From contig JAAXWO010000013.1 in the NCBI GenBank assembly GCA_013334965.1, positions 1-64,000 on the forward strand: 64,000 nt of DNA. Reading direction: 5' to 3'. Positions 1 to 7,333 of this stretch are shown piece by piece; within the stretch, counting starts at the first letter, position 1, and every line of letters starts with the position of its first letter. Origin of the DNA: Chlorobiaceae bacterium. Its GTDB lineage: Bacteria > Bacteroidota > Chlorobiia > Chlorobiales > Chlorobiaceae. The translations under genes were made by a program, and so were the position numbers. Below the pieces are notes generated by a model that was not told the origin of the DNA, ran no database searches, and saw only the letters and a program-made list of their open reading frames with translations.

Positions 1-56
1 GATAATGGATAATGGATAATGGATAATGGATAATGGATAATGGATAATGGATAATG
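1..56 (+). repeat. Tandem heptamer array GATAATG x8
   Basis: Eight perfect head-to-tail copies of the heptamer GATAATG run from the left edge and probably continue outside the window. They stop 22 bp before a four-helix-bundle gene. On the far side of that gene the same heptamer recurs in the opposite orientation, so the gene sits between inverted arrays. The purity of this copy suggests recent expansion. Confidence 0.95.
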
Positions 57-78
57 GAAGAGGGGAGGGGAGGGGGAG

Positions 79-441
79 ATGGAGGGGAATAGGGTCAAGG
101 AGTGCTCATTTATGTTTGCGCTTCGGATTGTAAAGCTCAGCCAGTTTTTGCAGGAGGAGAAAAAGGAGTATGTGCTCAGCAAGCAGCTTCTAAAATCCGG
201 TACGTCAATAGGTGCCCTTGTTCGTGAAGCTGAGCACGCTGAGAGCAAGGCCGATTTCATTCACAAGATGGCGATTGCTCTCAAAGAAGCTAATGAAACG
301 GTGTATTGGATTGACCTGCTCCACGAATCTCAAATACTTGAAAAGAAAGCTTTTGATTCAATCAATCCTGATATCATAGAACTTCTGAAATTGCTGACCA
401 GCATCGTCAAATCTTCAAAAATGAATCGCCTAGACACATAG
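79..441 (+). CDS. Four-helix-bundle (S23/IVP-like) protein
   Basis: A 120-residue all-helical protein. It matches the four helix bundle family first noticed in 23S rRNA intervening sequences and related to the Avd accessory protein of retroelements: an FALRIV-like helix near residues 12-19, SKQLLKSGTSIGA near 35-47, EAEHAESKADF, and ALKEANETVYWIDLL near 70-85. The start at 79 follows a purine-rich GGAGGGGGAG stretch, and the N-terminal NRVKECSF segment fits the family, so I prefer it to the internal Met at 112. The family has no established catalytic role; members bind RNA or DNA as pentamers. The gene is boxed in by inverted GATAATK heptamer arrays, which suggests gene plus arrays arrived as a unit (inference). 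Confidence 0.85.
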   Translation: MEGNRVKECSFMFALRIVKLSQFLQEEKKEYVLSKQLLKSGTSIGALVREAEHAESKADFIHKMAIALKEANETVYWIDLLHESQILEKKAFDSINPDIIELLKLLTSIVKSSKMNRLDT

Positions 442-455
442 CTGAAATTTTGTAT

Positions 456-559
456 TCCATTATCAATTATCAATTATCAATTATCCATTATCAATTATCA
501 ATTATCCATTATCCATTATCCATTATCAATTATCCATTATCCATTATCAATTATCAATT
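456..559 (-). repeat. Inverted heptamer array (ATTATCA/ATTATCC)
   Basis: About 15 heptamers alternating between ATTATCA and ATTATCC, the reverse complement of the GATAATK unit at the left edge. The array starts just after the four-helix-bundle stop codon and ends three bases before the hypC start codon, so it replaces the leader where a ribosome binding site would be expected. Transcripts across the two arrays could form a long A/U-rich stem around the gene. Confidence 0.95.
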
Positions 560-562
560 GTT

Positions 563-832
563 ATGTGTCTTGCCATACCGGGGAAAGTCATTGAAATCCG
601 TGATGAGAACGGCCTGAAAATGGGTACGGTCGACATCAGCGGCACCCTTACCAAAGCCTGCCTTGAATATGTGCCTGAAATCGCGATCGGCCAATACACC
701 ATCGTTCACGCCGGTTTCGCCCTGAAGATCATCGACGAGGAGGAGGCTGCAGAAAGCCTGAAGCTTTGGGACGAACTGATCAAGAGCGGTGCCTTCGACA
801 CGGGCCACGACCTGCCCCCATCCTCCCGATAA
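563..832 (+). CDS. hypC: Hydrogenase maturation chaperone HypC
   Basis: Small chaperone of 89 residues that, with HypD, carries the Fe(CN)2CO unit during [NiFe]-hydrogenase assembly in the cytoplasm. The start MCLAIPG, with the essential Cys2 and the conserved His49 (IVHAGFA), is diagnostic and fixes this ATG, because Cys2 must follow the initiator Met. No Shine-Dalgarno sequence precedes it: the 5' side is heptamer repeat almost up to the ATG. It is followed by hypD after a 10 bp gap and then hypE, so the three are one unit. The acidic tail after residue 60 is ordinary for the family. No hydrogenase structural genes lie in the window. Confidence 0.96.
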   Translation: MCLAIPGKVIEIRDENGLKMGTVDISGTLTKACLEYVPEIAIGQYTIVHAGFALKIIDEEEAAESLKLWDELIKSGAFDTGHDLPPSSR

Positions 833-842
833 GGAACGGACC

Positions 843-1937
843 ATGAAGTTTATCGACGAATATCGTGATCCTGAGCGAGCCCGGGCATTGCTCGATCGTA
901 TCCGCCGGAAGGCCGTGCACGAGTGGACCATCATGGAGATCTGCGGAGGCCAGACCCACTCGATCATCCGCAACGGGATTGACCAGTTGCTGCCGCCGAC
1001 TGTACGGCTCGTGCACGGGCCAGGATGCCCGGTCTGCGTCACACCGCTTGAAACCATCGAACGGGCGCTTGCCATAGCTTCGAAACCGGGGGTGATCCTG
1101 GCGAGCTTCGGCGACATGCTCCGGGTTCCCGGCAGCTCGAAGGACCTGTTCATGGCAAGGAGCGAGGGGGCTGACGTGCGCATCGTATTTTCGCCGCTCG
1201 AAGCGCTCCAGATCGCCCGTGACAACCCGCAGAAAGAGGTGGTTTTCCTTGCCGTCGGCTTCGAGACCACCGCTCCGGCCAACGCCATGGCCGTCTGGCA
1301 GGCGGCGCGCGAAGGGATCGGCAACTTCAGCGAGCTGGTCAGCCAGGTCATGGTTCCTCCTGCCATGAGCGCCATCCTGTCGTCGCCGGGCAATCAGGTG
1401 CAGGGGTTTCTTGCAGCCGGCCATGTCTGCGCCATCATGGGTTGGGAGGAGTACGAACCGGTGGCAGAGAGGTTCCATGTGCCCATCGTGCCTGCCGGGT
1501 TCGAGCCGGTCGATCTGCTCGCAGGAATCCTGCAGGTCGTGGAGATGCTCGAAGAGGGCAGGACGGGGGTGGTCAACGCCTATGGCCGTGTGGTCAGCCG
1601 CGAAGGCAACCCCCAGGCGAGAAAGATCATGAATGAGGTCTACGAAGTGGCTGACCGGCCGTGGCGAGGCATCGGAGTCATTCCCGCCAGCGGGCTCGTG
1701 CTTTGCGAGGCCTACGCACGCTTCGATGCCGAAAAGAGGTTCGACGTCGGGCACATTGCACCGCAGGAGTCGCCTCTCTGCCGAAGCGGCGAGGTTCTTC
1801 AGGGTCATCTCAAACCGAGCGATTGCGAAGCGTTCGGACGCGAATGCACTCCGCTGACACCGCTCGGGGCCACCATGGTTTCATCGGAAGGGGCCTGCGC
1901 CGCCTATTACAAGTATCACCGCAATACAACCTTTTAG
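843..1937 (+). CDS. hypD: Hydrogenase maturation protein HypD
   Basis: A 364-residue iron-sulfur scaffold protein that binds HypC and receives cyanide from HypE to build the Fe(CN)2CO centre of [NiFe]-hydrogenases. Signatures seen: CGGQTH with Cys34, GPGCPVC with Cys62 and Cys65, GFETTAP in the middle, and a Cys-containing C-terminal third for the [4Fe-4S] cluster. I place the start at 843 because AAGGA lies a few bases upstream and MKFIDEYRD is the family N-terminus; an open frame from 789 would overlap hypC. It lies directly between hypC and hypE, the usual order. Confidence 0.97.
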   Translation: MKFIDEYRDPERARALLDRIRRKAVHEWTIMEICGGQTHSIIRNGIDQLLPPTVRLVHGPGCPVCVTPLETIERALAIASKPGVILASFGDMLRVPGSSKDLFMARSEGADVRIVFSPLEALQIARDNPQKEVVFLAVGFETTAPANAMAVWQAAREGIGNFSELVSQVMVPPAMSAILSSPGNQVQGFLAAGHVCAIMGWEEYEPVAERFHVPIVPAGFEPVDLLAGILQVVEMLEEGRTGVVNAYGRVVSREGNPQARKIMNEVYEVADRPWRGIGVIPASGLVLCEAYARFDAEKRFDVGHIAPQESPLCRSGEVLQGHLKPSDCEAFGRECTPLTPLGATMVSSEGACAAYYKYHRNTTF

Positions 1938-1940
1938 CTC

Positions 1941-2978
1941 ATGCAACTCAGCTGTCCCGCCCCCATCCTTCAGCATGAAACCGTCCAGATGGCCCACGGA
2001 GCCGGAGGGCGATTGTCGCAGGAGCTTACCGCAAGGATTTTCATGCCGCACCTGCAGAACGCCTTCCTCGACCAGCTCGACGACCAGGCGAGGTTCGATG
2101 CGGAACCTGGGCAGATAGCCTTTTCAACCGACACCTACGTCGTTTCGCCGATATTTTTCCCCGGCGGCAACATCGGCGAACTGGCCATCAACGGTACGGT
2201 CAACGACCTGGCCGTTGGCGGGGCGGTGCCGCGTTACCTGAGCGCAGGGTTCGTGCTCGAAGAGGGCTTGCCTCTTGCTGAGCTTGAAACAATCGTCAGA
2301 AGCATGGCTGAATCGGCTCGCAAGGCAGGAGTCATGATCGTGTGCGGCGACACCAAGGTGGTGCAGAAAGGGCAGTGCGACAAGATCTTCATCAACACCT
2401 CCGGGGTCGGCTTCATCCCCGACGGAATCAACGTTTCGTGCCGCAACCTGAAACCCGGTGACGCGGTCATTCTCTCCGGGACGATCGGGGATCACGGCAT
2501 GGCCGTCATGACCACCCGCGAGGGGCTCTCATTCCAGAGCCGCATCAAGAGCGATACCGCAGCGCTGAACGGCATGATCAGGGACGTGCTCGACGTCGTG
2601 CCGGGCGTGCACGCCATGCGCGATCCAACAAGGGGCGGCGTCGCCGCCACCCTCAACGAGCTGGCATCATCATCGTCGGTCGGCATCGAACTCGAAGAGA
2701 GCGCGATCCCCGTTCGGGAGGAGGTAAGGGGAGCCGCCGAACTGCTCGGCATCGACCCGCTCACCGTAGCCAACGAAGGGAAAATGCTGCTCATCGTGCC
2801 TGAAGCCGACGCTGAAGCCGTGCTTGCGGTCATGCGCGCAAACGAGCACGGCCGCGAAGCTGTTCGTATTGGCAAGGTAGTAGAGGAACACCCCGGCATG
2901 GTGGTCATGCGCACTCCCTTCGGCAGCCGCCGAATAGTCGAGATGCCGCTTGGGGAGCAGTTGCCGAGGATCTGCTGA
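1941..2978 (+). CDS. hypE: Carbamoyl dehydratase HypE
   Basis: A 345-residue PurM-like ATPase that dehydrates the carbamoyl group on its C-terminal cysteine to thiocyanate, the cyanide donor for HypD. The protein ends in PRIC, the hallmark C-terminal Cys, so the stop position is certain and the enzyme is complete. MAHGAGGR near residue 17 and GDTKVVQKG mark the ATP-binding region. It begins 3 bp after hypD and is therefore translationally linked. Sixteen bases past its stop begins an ATGGAC inverted-repeat element separating it from the convergent modE. Confidence 0.97.
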   Translation: MQLSCPAPILQHETVQMAHGAGGRLSQELTARIFMPHLQNAFLDQLDDQARFDAEPGQIAFSTDTYVVSPIFFPGGNIGELAINGTVNDLAVGGAVPRYLSAGFVLEEGLPLAELETIVRSMAESARKAGVMIVCGDTKVVQKGQCDKIFINTSGVGFIPDGINVSCRNLKPGDAVILSGTIGDHGMAVMTTREGLSFQSRIKSDTAALNGMIRDVLDVVPGVHAMRDPTRGGVAATLNELASSSSVGIELEESAIPVREEVRGAAELLGIDPLTVANEGKMLLIVPEADAEAVLAVMRANEHGREAVRIGKVVEEHPGMVVMRTPFGSRRIVEMPLGEQLPRIC

Positions 2979-2994
2979 AGAGGGGAGAAGGGGA

Positions 2995-3153
2995 GAATGT
3001 AAGAATGGACGGTATGGACGTAATGGACTTGATGGACTGAATGGACTTGATGGACTGAATGGACGAAGATTCAGGAGAATAGCTCTTTCTGCCCTGTCCA
3101 TAACGTCCATACCGTCCATGATTTCTTCGTCCATTCAGTCCATTCTTACATTC
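2995..3153. repeat. ATGGACNNN inverted-repeat element, copy 1
   Basis: An approximately 159 bp element between the convergent genes hypE and modE. It opens with GAATGTAAGAATGGAC, continues with seven ATGGACNNN nonamers (3005-3066), has a short core containing CGAAGATTCAGGA, and closes with the complementary units and GTCCATTCTTACATTC. The arms can pair almost end to end, giving a long stem in RNA read from either side, so it may act as a bidirectional 3' end. A second copy in the opposite orientation lies at 40983-41112 with the same ends and core. Confidence 0.9.
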
Positions 3154-3162
3154 CCTCCCCCC

Positions 3163-3972
3163 TCAGTTCACCCCGATAATCACGCTCGAAGCTTTGAACA
3201 GGGCGCAGGCGGATTCGCCCTCCCTGAGTTCGAGCTTTTCGCTGCTGGTGCGGGTGATGATGGCCGAGATGATGTTGCCGCCGCCGATCTCGATGTCGAT
3301 TTCGCTGCTGACGGGGCCGTCGATAACCCGCAGAATTTTTCCGCACATTATGTTGCGGGCGCTGAGGCCAGCGTCCTGCAGATCCTTACCCACGATGACT
3401 GAATTTGACTTTACAATGGCGTAGGCGCTCATCCCTTTTTTCAGGCCGAGGTTATCCACGGCGCCGTTGGTGATGATCGAAGCTATCTGCTGGCCACCGG
3501 TGAGGGTGAGCACTACCTCGGCGTTGACCGCCCCCTTTTTAACCTCTTCGATGGTTCCTGCAAAGACATTGCGGGCGCTGATCCTCATGGAGATCCTCCT
3601 GAGGAACTGGTAGAGGTTGCCGGTATCACCGATGCGCTCCTCGAGGTTTTCGAGGAACTTCCGATGCTCCTCCTGGACGACCCGGAACTGTTCGATCACC
3701 TGTTTCCCCTCACGGGTAAGCACGGTGCCCCCGCCGCCTTTTCCTCCGGTCACGCGATCGACCAGCGGTTTTTCTGAGAGGTTGTTCATCATGTTCACCA
3801 GGTGCCACGCGGTCTTGTAGCTGATGCCGACAGCCTTGGCTGCGCTGTTGATCGAGCCCAGTTCGTCGATCTTTTCGAGCAGGATGATCCGGTCGCCGCC
3901 GAGGAACCGGTTCTGCGATTTCTGGAACCAGATAGCTCCTTCAAGTCCGATGGGGTCTTTTGTCCTGTTCAC
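3163..3972 (-). CDS. modE: Molybdate-responsive regulator ModE
   Basis: About 269 residues. An N-terminal winged helix (LGSINSAAKAVGISYKTAWHLV, then GGKGGGGTVLTREG near residues 75-90) is followed by two Mop/TOBE molybdate-binding domains (SARNVFAGTIEEVKKG and SARNIMCGKILRVIDG). This is the ModE architecture: a dimer that senses molybdate and controls molybdate transport or molybdenum enzymes. The start is put at the GTG at 3972; the frame stays open to 4095 but the extra residues do not look like protein. No modABC transporter genes adjoin it. An apparent ModE box and a terminator-like hairpin lie upstream in its leader, suggesting self-control. It converges on hypE. Confidence 0.92.
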   Translation of the reverse strand: MNRTKDPIGLEGAIWFQKSQNRFLGGDRIILLEKIDELGSINSAAKAVGISYKTAWHLVNMMNNLSEKPLVDRVTGGKGGGGTVLTREGKQVIEQFRVVQEEHRKFLENLEERIGDTGNLYQFLRRISMRISARNVFAGTIEEVKKGAVNAEVVLTLTGGQQIASIITNGAVDNLGLKKGMSAYAIVKSNSVIVGKDLQDAGLSARNIMCGKILRVIDGPVSSEIDIEIGGGNIISAIITRTSSEKLELREGESACALFKASSVIIGVN

Positions 3973-4034
3973 GATGTGGCCCGGATAAGGTGAGGTTGCC
4001 GTCAACCTACAATATATGCCCCGGCACGATAAAA

Positions 4035-4059
4035 TCCCGACGGCGGAGAACCGTCGGGA
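4035..4059 (-). terminator. Terminator-like hairpin in the modE leader
   Basis: A perfect 9 bp stem, TCCCGACGG paired with CCGTCGGGA around a 7-base loop, followed on the - strand by ATTTTAT. It lies between the ModE box and the modE start, so it may attenuate modE or be a back-up terminator for the nif transcript. The U-run is short, so its strength is uncertain. Confidence 0.6.
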
Positions 4060-4118
4060 AGGTGTAAACAAAGAAAGAACAGGGTGCCAGAACAAAATAG
4101 GGAAGGAGAATGGGTAAT

Positions 4119-4142
4119 CGTTATGTCTAAAGAGATATAACG
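4119..4142. promoter_or_regulatory. Candidate ModE-binding box
   Basis: CGTTATGT, an 8 bp spacer and ATATAACG form an inverted repeat with one mismatch. This matches the recognised ModE operator form CGTTATAT-N8-ATATAACG. It lies 147 bp upstream of modE and just past the terminator of the ferredoxin gene, where autoregulation is the natural reading. The match in both arms and spacing makes chance unlikely. Confidence 0.75.
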
Positions 4143-4148
4143 AATGAT

Positions 4149-4190
4149 AAAAAAATGCTGCCCGACGGTTCCAGTAACGCCGGACAGCAT
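4149..4190 (-). terminator. Rho-independent terminator after the nif ferredoxin gene
   Basis: On the - strand an imperfect stem (ATGCTGTCCGGCG pairing with CGTCGGGCAGCAT, two wobble positions) is followed directly by seven T residues (4149-4155). It starts 15 bp past the ferredoxin stop codon and is a convincing end to the nif transcript. Confidence 0.85.
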
Positions 4191-4204
4191 ATCAGAAAGA
4201 CGGG

Positions 4205-4513
4205 TCAGTTGATCAGGTGATCTTCACAGGCCTCGCCCTCTTCAAGAGCATCCAGGATCTCGTCGACTTTCTCTTCGCTGTCGATCTCACCATACCAGAA
4301 GTTTTCAGGGTAGACGACCACGATCGGCCCCTTCTCGCAGAGGTTCAGGCAGGCCGTTGCCGACACGGCGACATCGCTCATGCCGCGGTCCGAAAGCTCG
4401 CTTTCGAGGTAGGGAATAAGTCCAAGCGACTCTTTCTTGTGGCAGATCCCCTGCGGAGCCCCCTGAGCCCTGAAGCTAGCGCAAACAAAAATGTGATGCT
4501 TCGGTTTGTCCAT
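4205..4513 (-). CDS. Thioredoxin-like [2Fe-2S] ferredoxin (nif-associated)
   Basis: A 102-residue protein of the Shethna/thioredoxin-fold 2Fe-2S ferredoxin class. Four cysteines fit the cluster pattern: CASFRAQGAPQGIC near the N-terminus and ACLNLC in the second half. These proteins carry electrons and are often encoded beside nif genes, where they are thought to serve nitrogenase or cofactor assembly. It lies downstream of nifB on the same strand, separated by a heptamer array, and is followed by a strong terminator, so it is probably the last gene of the nif unit. The acidic C-terminal tail (EEGEACEDH) is normal for the group. Confidence 0.9.
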   Translation of the reverse strand: MDKPKHHIFVCASFRAQGAPQGICHKKESLGLIPYLESELSDRGMSDVAVSATACLNLCEKGPIVVVYPENFWYGEIDSEEKVDEILDALEEGEACEDHLIN

Positions 4514-4585
4514 GACTACTATTGTTTCGGTTATTAGTTATCTGAAAATCACTTACAGATCCTTCTGATTCCTCGCTACAGTTTC

Positions 4586-4684
4586 ACTATCAATTATCCA
4601 CTATCAATTATCCACTATCAATTATCAATTATCCATTATCCATTATCCATTATCCACTATCAATTATCAATTATCAATTATCAA
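4586..4684 (-). repeat. Solo heptamer array between nifB and ferredoxin
   Basis: About 14 tandem heptamers on the - strand (GATAATT, GATAATG and GATAGTG variants), running right up to the nifB stop codon. It is the same family as the arrays flanking the four-helix-bundle gene at the left edge, but here no gene is enclosed. It sits in what should be the leader of the ferredoxin gene. Confidence 0.93.
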
Positions 4685-5959
4685 CTACCCACACCCATTC
4701 CCCGTCCCCGAGCACCCCGACTTGCAGGCATGGATCTGGCTGCTCTTGATCAGGTGCTTCAGGTTCTGGCCGGTGAACAGTCCATAAACAGCCTCTTCGA
4801 TCACCCCTTCGATCGACAGGACCTCGATGCCGTGCGCGGTCAGTACCGATACCGGTGAATCACCGGCGCTGTTGACCAGGAGGGCGCGGCAGTCGTAGAG
4901 GACTTCAGCGAGTGCCGCCCAGCGCTCCTTGCCTCCGCCGGGCGGTGGCGCCTGCCGGGAATCGACCAGCGTGCAGCTCTTGTTTTCCTTGTCCAGCGCG
5001 TACACCAGGAACCTGTCGGCTTCGCCGAGATGCTGGTTGATGAGCACGCCCTCTATGCTTCCTACCGCGATGAAGGGGCGGTGATCTTCAGGATTTTTCG
5101 GCAGCAGTGCCGCTTCGGCCATCTTTGCATTGATCTCATCGGTGTTGATCTCTCCGATGATGCCCACCGCGTCTGCGCGGCAGCGGGCGCAATGTTTCAT
5201 CTGGGGCAGCAGCTTGCCGGCCTCCTCCTGGATTTCCAGAACCATGACGGGGTCGGGCTCGGGAATGTTCTCGAACACGGTTTCGGTCGTGTTGTAGTAG
5301 GGCATGGCGTTCAGGATGTCGGCACCCATGGCGGCGACCTGCCGAGCGACTTCCACGACGTGCGTGTCGTTGACGCCAGGGATGATGATCGAGTTCACTT
5401 TCGCCGTCACGCCAAGCCTCTTGAGCTTCTGCAATGCGGCGAGCTGGTTTTCGAGCAGCAGCTGGGCTCCCTGAAGGTCGCGGTACATGCGTTTCTGGTA
5501 GCGGACCCATGCGTAGATCTCCGCACCGATCTCCGGATCGATGGCGTTGATCGTCAGCGTCACGTGGCTCACCTGAAGATCGGCCAGTTCGTCGATGTAG
5601 GGCAGCACGTCGAGTCCGTTGGTGGCAACGCAGAGCAGCATCTCGGGATACTTTTTCCTGACGAGGCGAAGCGTTTCCATGGTCTCATCCGGATTGGCGA
5701 ACGGGTCGCCCGGTCCGGCGATACCCACCACCGAAATGTTCGGCGAGAGCTTCAGCGCGTTGTCGAGGTAGTAGAGGGCCTGGCCGGGCGAAAGCACCTT
5801 GCTGGTCACGCCGGGACGGTTCTCGTTCATGCAGTCGAACTTGCGGTTGCAGTAGTTGCACTGGATGTTGCATTTCGGCGCGACCGGCAGGTGGATTCGT
5901 CCGAACTTGTGCCGGGACGAGTCGTTGAAACAGGGATGGTTCTGGATATTGATTGTCAT
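4685..5959 (-). CDS. nifB: FeMo-cofactor biosynthesis radical SAM protein NifB
   Basis: A 424-residue enzyme that fuses two [4Fe-4S] clusters and inserts the central carbide to make NifB-co, the precursor of the nitrogenase cofactor. The radical SAM motif is CNIQCNYC (Cys30, Cys34, Cys37), with extra cysteines at 10 and 43 and ARC..CRADAVG near 260. The last third (IAVGSIEGVLINQHLGEA onward) is a NifX/NafY-like domain that can hold NifB-co; the tail ends in a Cys- and Gly-rich stretch. It follows nifN after 12 bp on the same strand. Length and domain order are those of the NifB-NifX form. Confidence 0.97.
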   Translation of the reverse strand: MTINIQNHPCFNDSSRHKFGRIHLPVAPKCNIQCNYCNRKFDCMNENRPGVTSKVLSPGQALYYLDNALKLSPNISVVGIAGPGDPFANPDETMETLRLVRKKYPEMLLCVATNGLDVLPYIDELADLQVSHVTLTINAIDPEIGAEIYAWVRYQKRMYRDLQGAQLLLENQLAALQKLKRLGVTAKVNSIIIPGVNDTHVVEVARQVAAMGADILNAMPYYNTTETVFENIPEPDPVMVLEIQEEAGKLLPQMKHCARCRADAVGIIGEINTDEINAKMAEAALLPKNPEDHRPFIAVGSIEGVLINQHLGEADRFLVYALDKENKSCTLVDSRQAPPPGGGKERWAALAEVLYDCRALLVNSAGDSPVSVLTAHGIEVLSIEGVIEEAVYGLFTGQNLKHLIKSSQIHACKSGCSGTGNGCG

Positions 5960-5971
5960 AATGGTTCTCCC

Positions 5972-7333
5972 TTACATATAGGTGTAGCCGATTTCCGATG
6001 AGTTCTGACGCTGTTCGATGACGGTGTTGACGATCCTGTCGAAAAGCTCCTGGGTCCCGCGATAGCCGAGATGGTGCAGGCGCTGGCCGCCGAAGCGGTC
6101 ATGGATCGGGAAGCCTATCCTGATAAGCGGCAGTTCGCTTTTTTTCGACATGGTGAATCCCTTGCTGTTGCCGATCAGAAAGTCCGGTTTCAGCGTTTCT
6201 GTTTCGTTCTCGATGTCCACGAAGTCGACCCCTTCACGAGCCGTTATGCCCAGTTCGTCCATGTTCGGGATAATCTCGAGAAGGCGCTTTTTCATCTGCC
6301 CGCTCTTGCCTCCCGAAGCGCACAGTACCGGCACTACGCCGATTTCGTGCAGGAAGGAGGCCATGGAGATGACAAGGTCCTCTTCGCCGTAGATGATCAC
6401 CTTACGGCCGAAGACATATTTGTGGCCGTCGGCGTAGGCGTCGACCAGGCGCCTGCGCTCGTCCTGGTGCGTTTCCGGCATCGGTTTTCCGCTGAGGGTC
6501 TCAAGCGTGGCGAAAAAGCGGTCGCTTGCCTTGATGCCGATCGGCAGGGCCATATCGTGGCGAGGTACGCCGAATGTCGCTTCGAGGTATCCGGCAGCCG
6601 ACTTTGCGGCGTCAAGCGTCGAGCCGAACTCGATGCTTGCCATGGCGCTTCCGGTGGAGGCGATGGCGCTGGTCGGGGTGCCGCCGGGAGAGATCCTGTG
6701 GTACTCGCCCCAGGGGCCGCCGTCCATCGTCTGGGAGTAGTCGGGAAGCAGCACATACGGGATACCGAAATCGTTCATGATCTCTTTCATGTAGCGGATG
6801 TCGGAGGGCGAGATCATGCCGGGGAACAGGTTCACCACATTGGTTTTCGCTCCCGATTCGGCAAGCGTTTTTACCGTTGCCTGCACGGCGGCATGGAATC
6901 CGTCGATATGGCTGCCCTGGTAGCTTGGCGTCGAAGCGAAGATCATGATCGGCATGGGGGCGTCACCCACGATCGCTTTGTACTCTTTCAGGATCATCGG
7001 CACGTCGTCGCCGATGGTTTCGGAAAGGCAGGTCGTCGCGATGCCGATCACCGCCGGTTTGTACTGCTGCGACACGTTCTTCAGGCCGAGCTTCAGGTTA
7101 TGGCTGCCGCCGAACACTGCGGTATCCTCGTTGAAGTTCGACGAAGCGATGTCGATCGGTTCCTTGTAGTGGCTGATCAGGTAGCGCCGGATGTAGGTCG
7201 CGCATCCCTGCGATCCATGAAGGAACGACACGGAATTTTCTATGCCCCTGAAGGCCAGGCATGCGCCCAGGGGGTTGCAGAGCTTGCAGGCGTTCTGCGT
7301 AGCGGTCTTGGCTGTGGTGTGCATGGTTGTCAT
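5972..7333 (-). CDS. nifN: FeMo-cofactor scaffold protein NifN
   Basis: A 453-residue subunit of the NifEN scaffold on which NifB-co is matured with molybdenum and homocitrate. It resembles NifK: CKLCNPLGACLAFRGI and FLHGSQGCATYIRRY in the first 60 residues, then TTCLSETIGDD. The start at 7333 overlaps the nifE stop in an ATGA junction, and GGAGGT sits seven bases upstream, so this start is well supported over an upstream in-frame codon. The ATGA overlap implies coupled translation that keeps NifE and NifN at equal levels. Confidence 0.96.
   Translation of the reverse strand: MTTMHTTAKTATQNACKLCNPLGACLAFRGIENSVSFLHGSQGCATYIRRYLISHYKEPIDIASSNFNEDTAVFGGSHNLKLGLKNVSQQYKPAVIGIATTCLSETIGDDVPMILKEYKAIVGDAPMPIMIFASTPSYQGSHIDGFHAAVQATVKTLAESGAKTNVVNLFPGMISPSDIRYMKEIMNDFGIPYVLLPDYSQTMDGGPWGEYHRISPGGTPTSAIASTGSAMASIEFGSTLDAAKSAAGYLEATFGVPRHDMALPIGIKASDRFFATLETLSGKPMPETHQDERRRLVDAYADGHKYVFGRKVIIYGEEDLVISMASFLHEIGVVPVLCASGGKSGQMKKRLLEIIPNMDELGITAREGVDFVDIENETETLKPDFLIGNSKGFTMSKKSELPLIRIGFPIHDRFGGQRLHHLGYRGTQELFDRIVNTVIEQRQNSSEIGYTYM

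Noticed and set aside
554-1808. Long open frames on the - strand opposite hypC-hypD
   Set aside because: They are antisense to well-identified genes, have low-complexity Arg/His/Pro-rich translations and no family pattern.
4085-4110. A sigma-54 promoter before modE (TGGCAC present on the - strand)
   Set aside because: The -12 TTGC element is missing at the required spacing.
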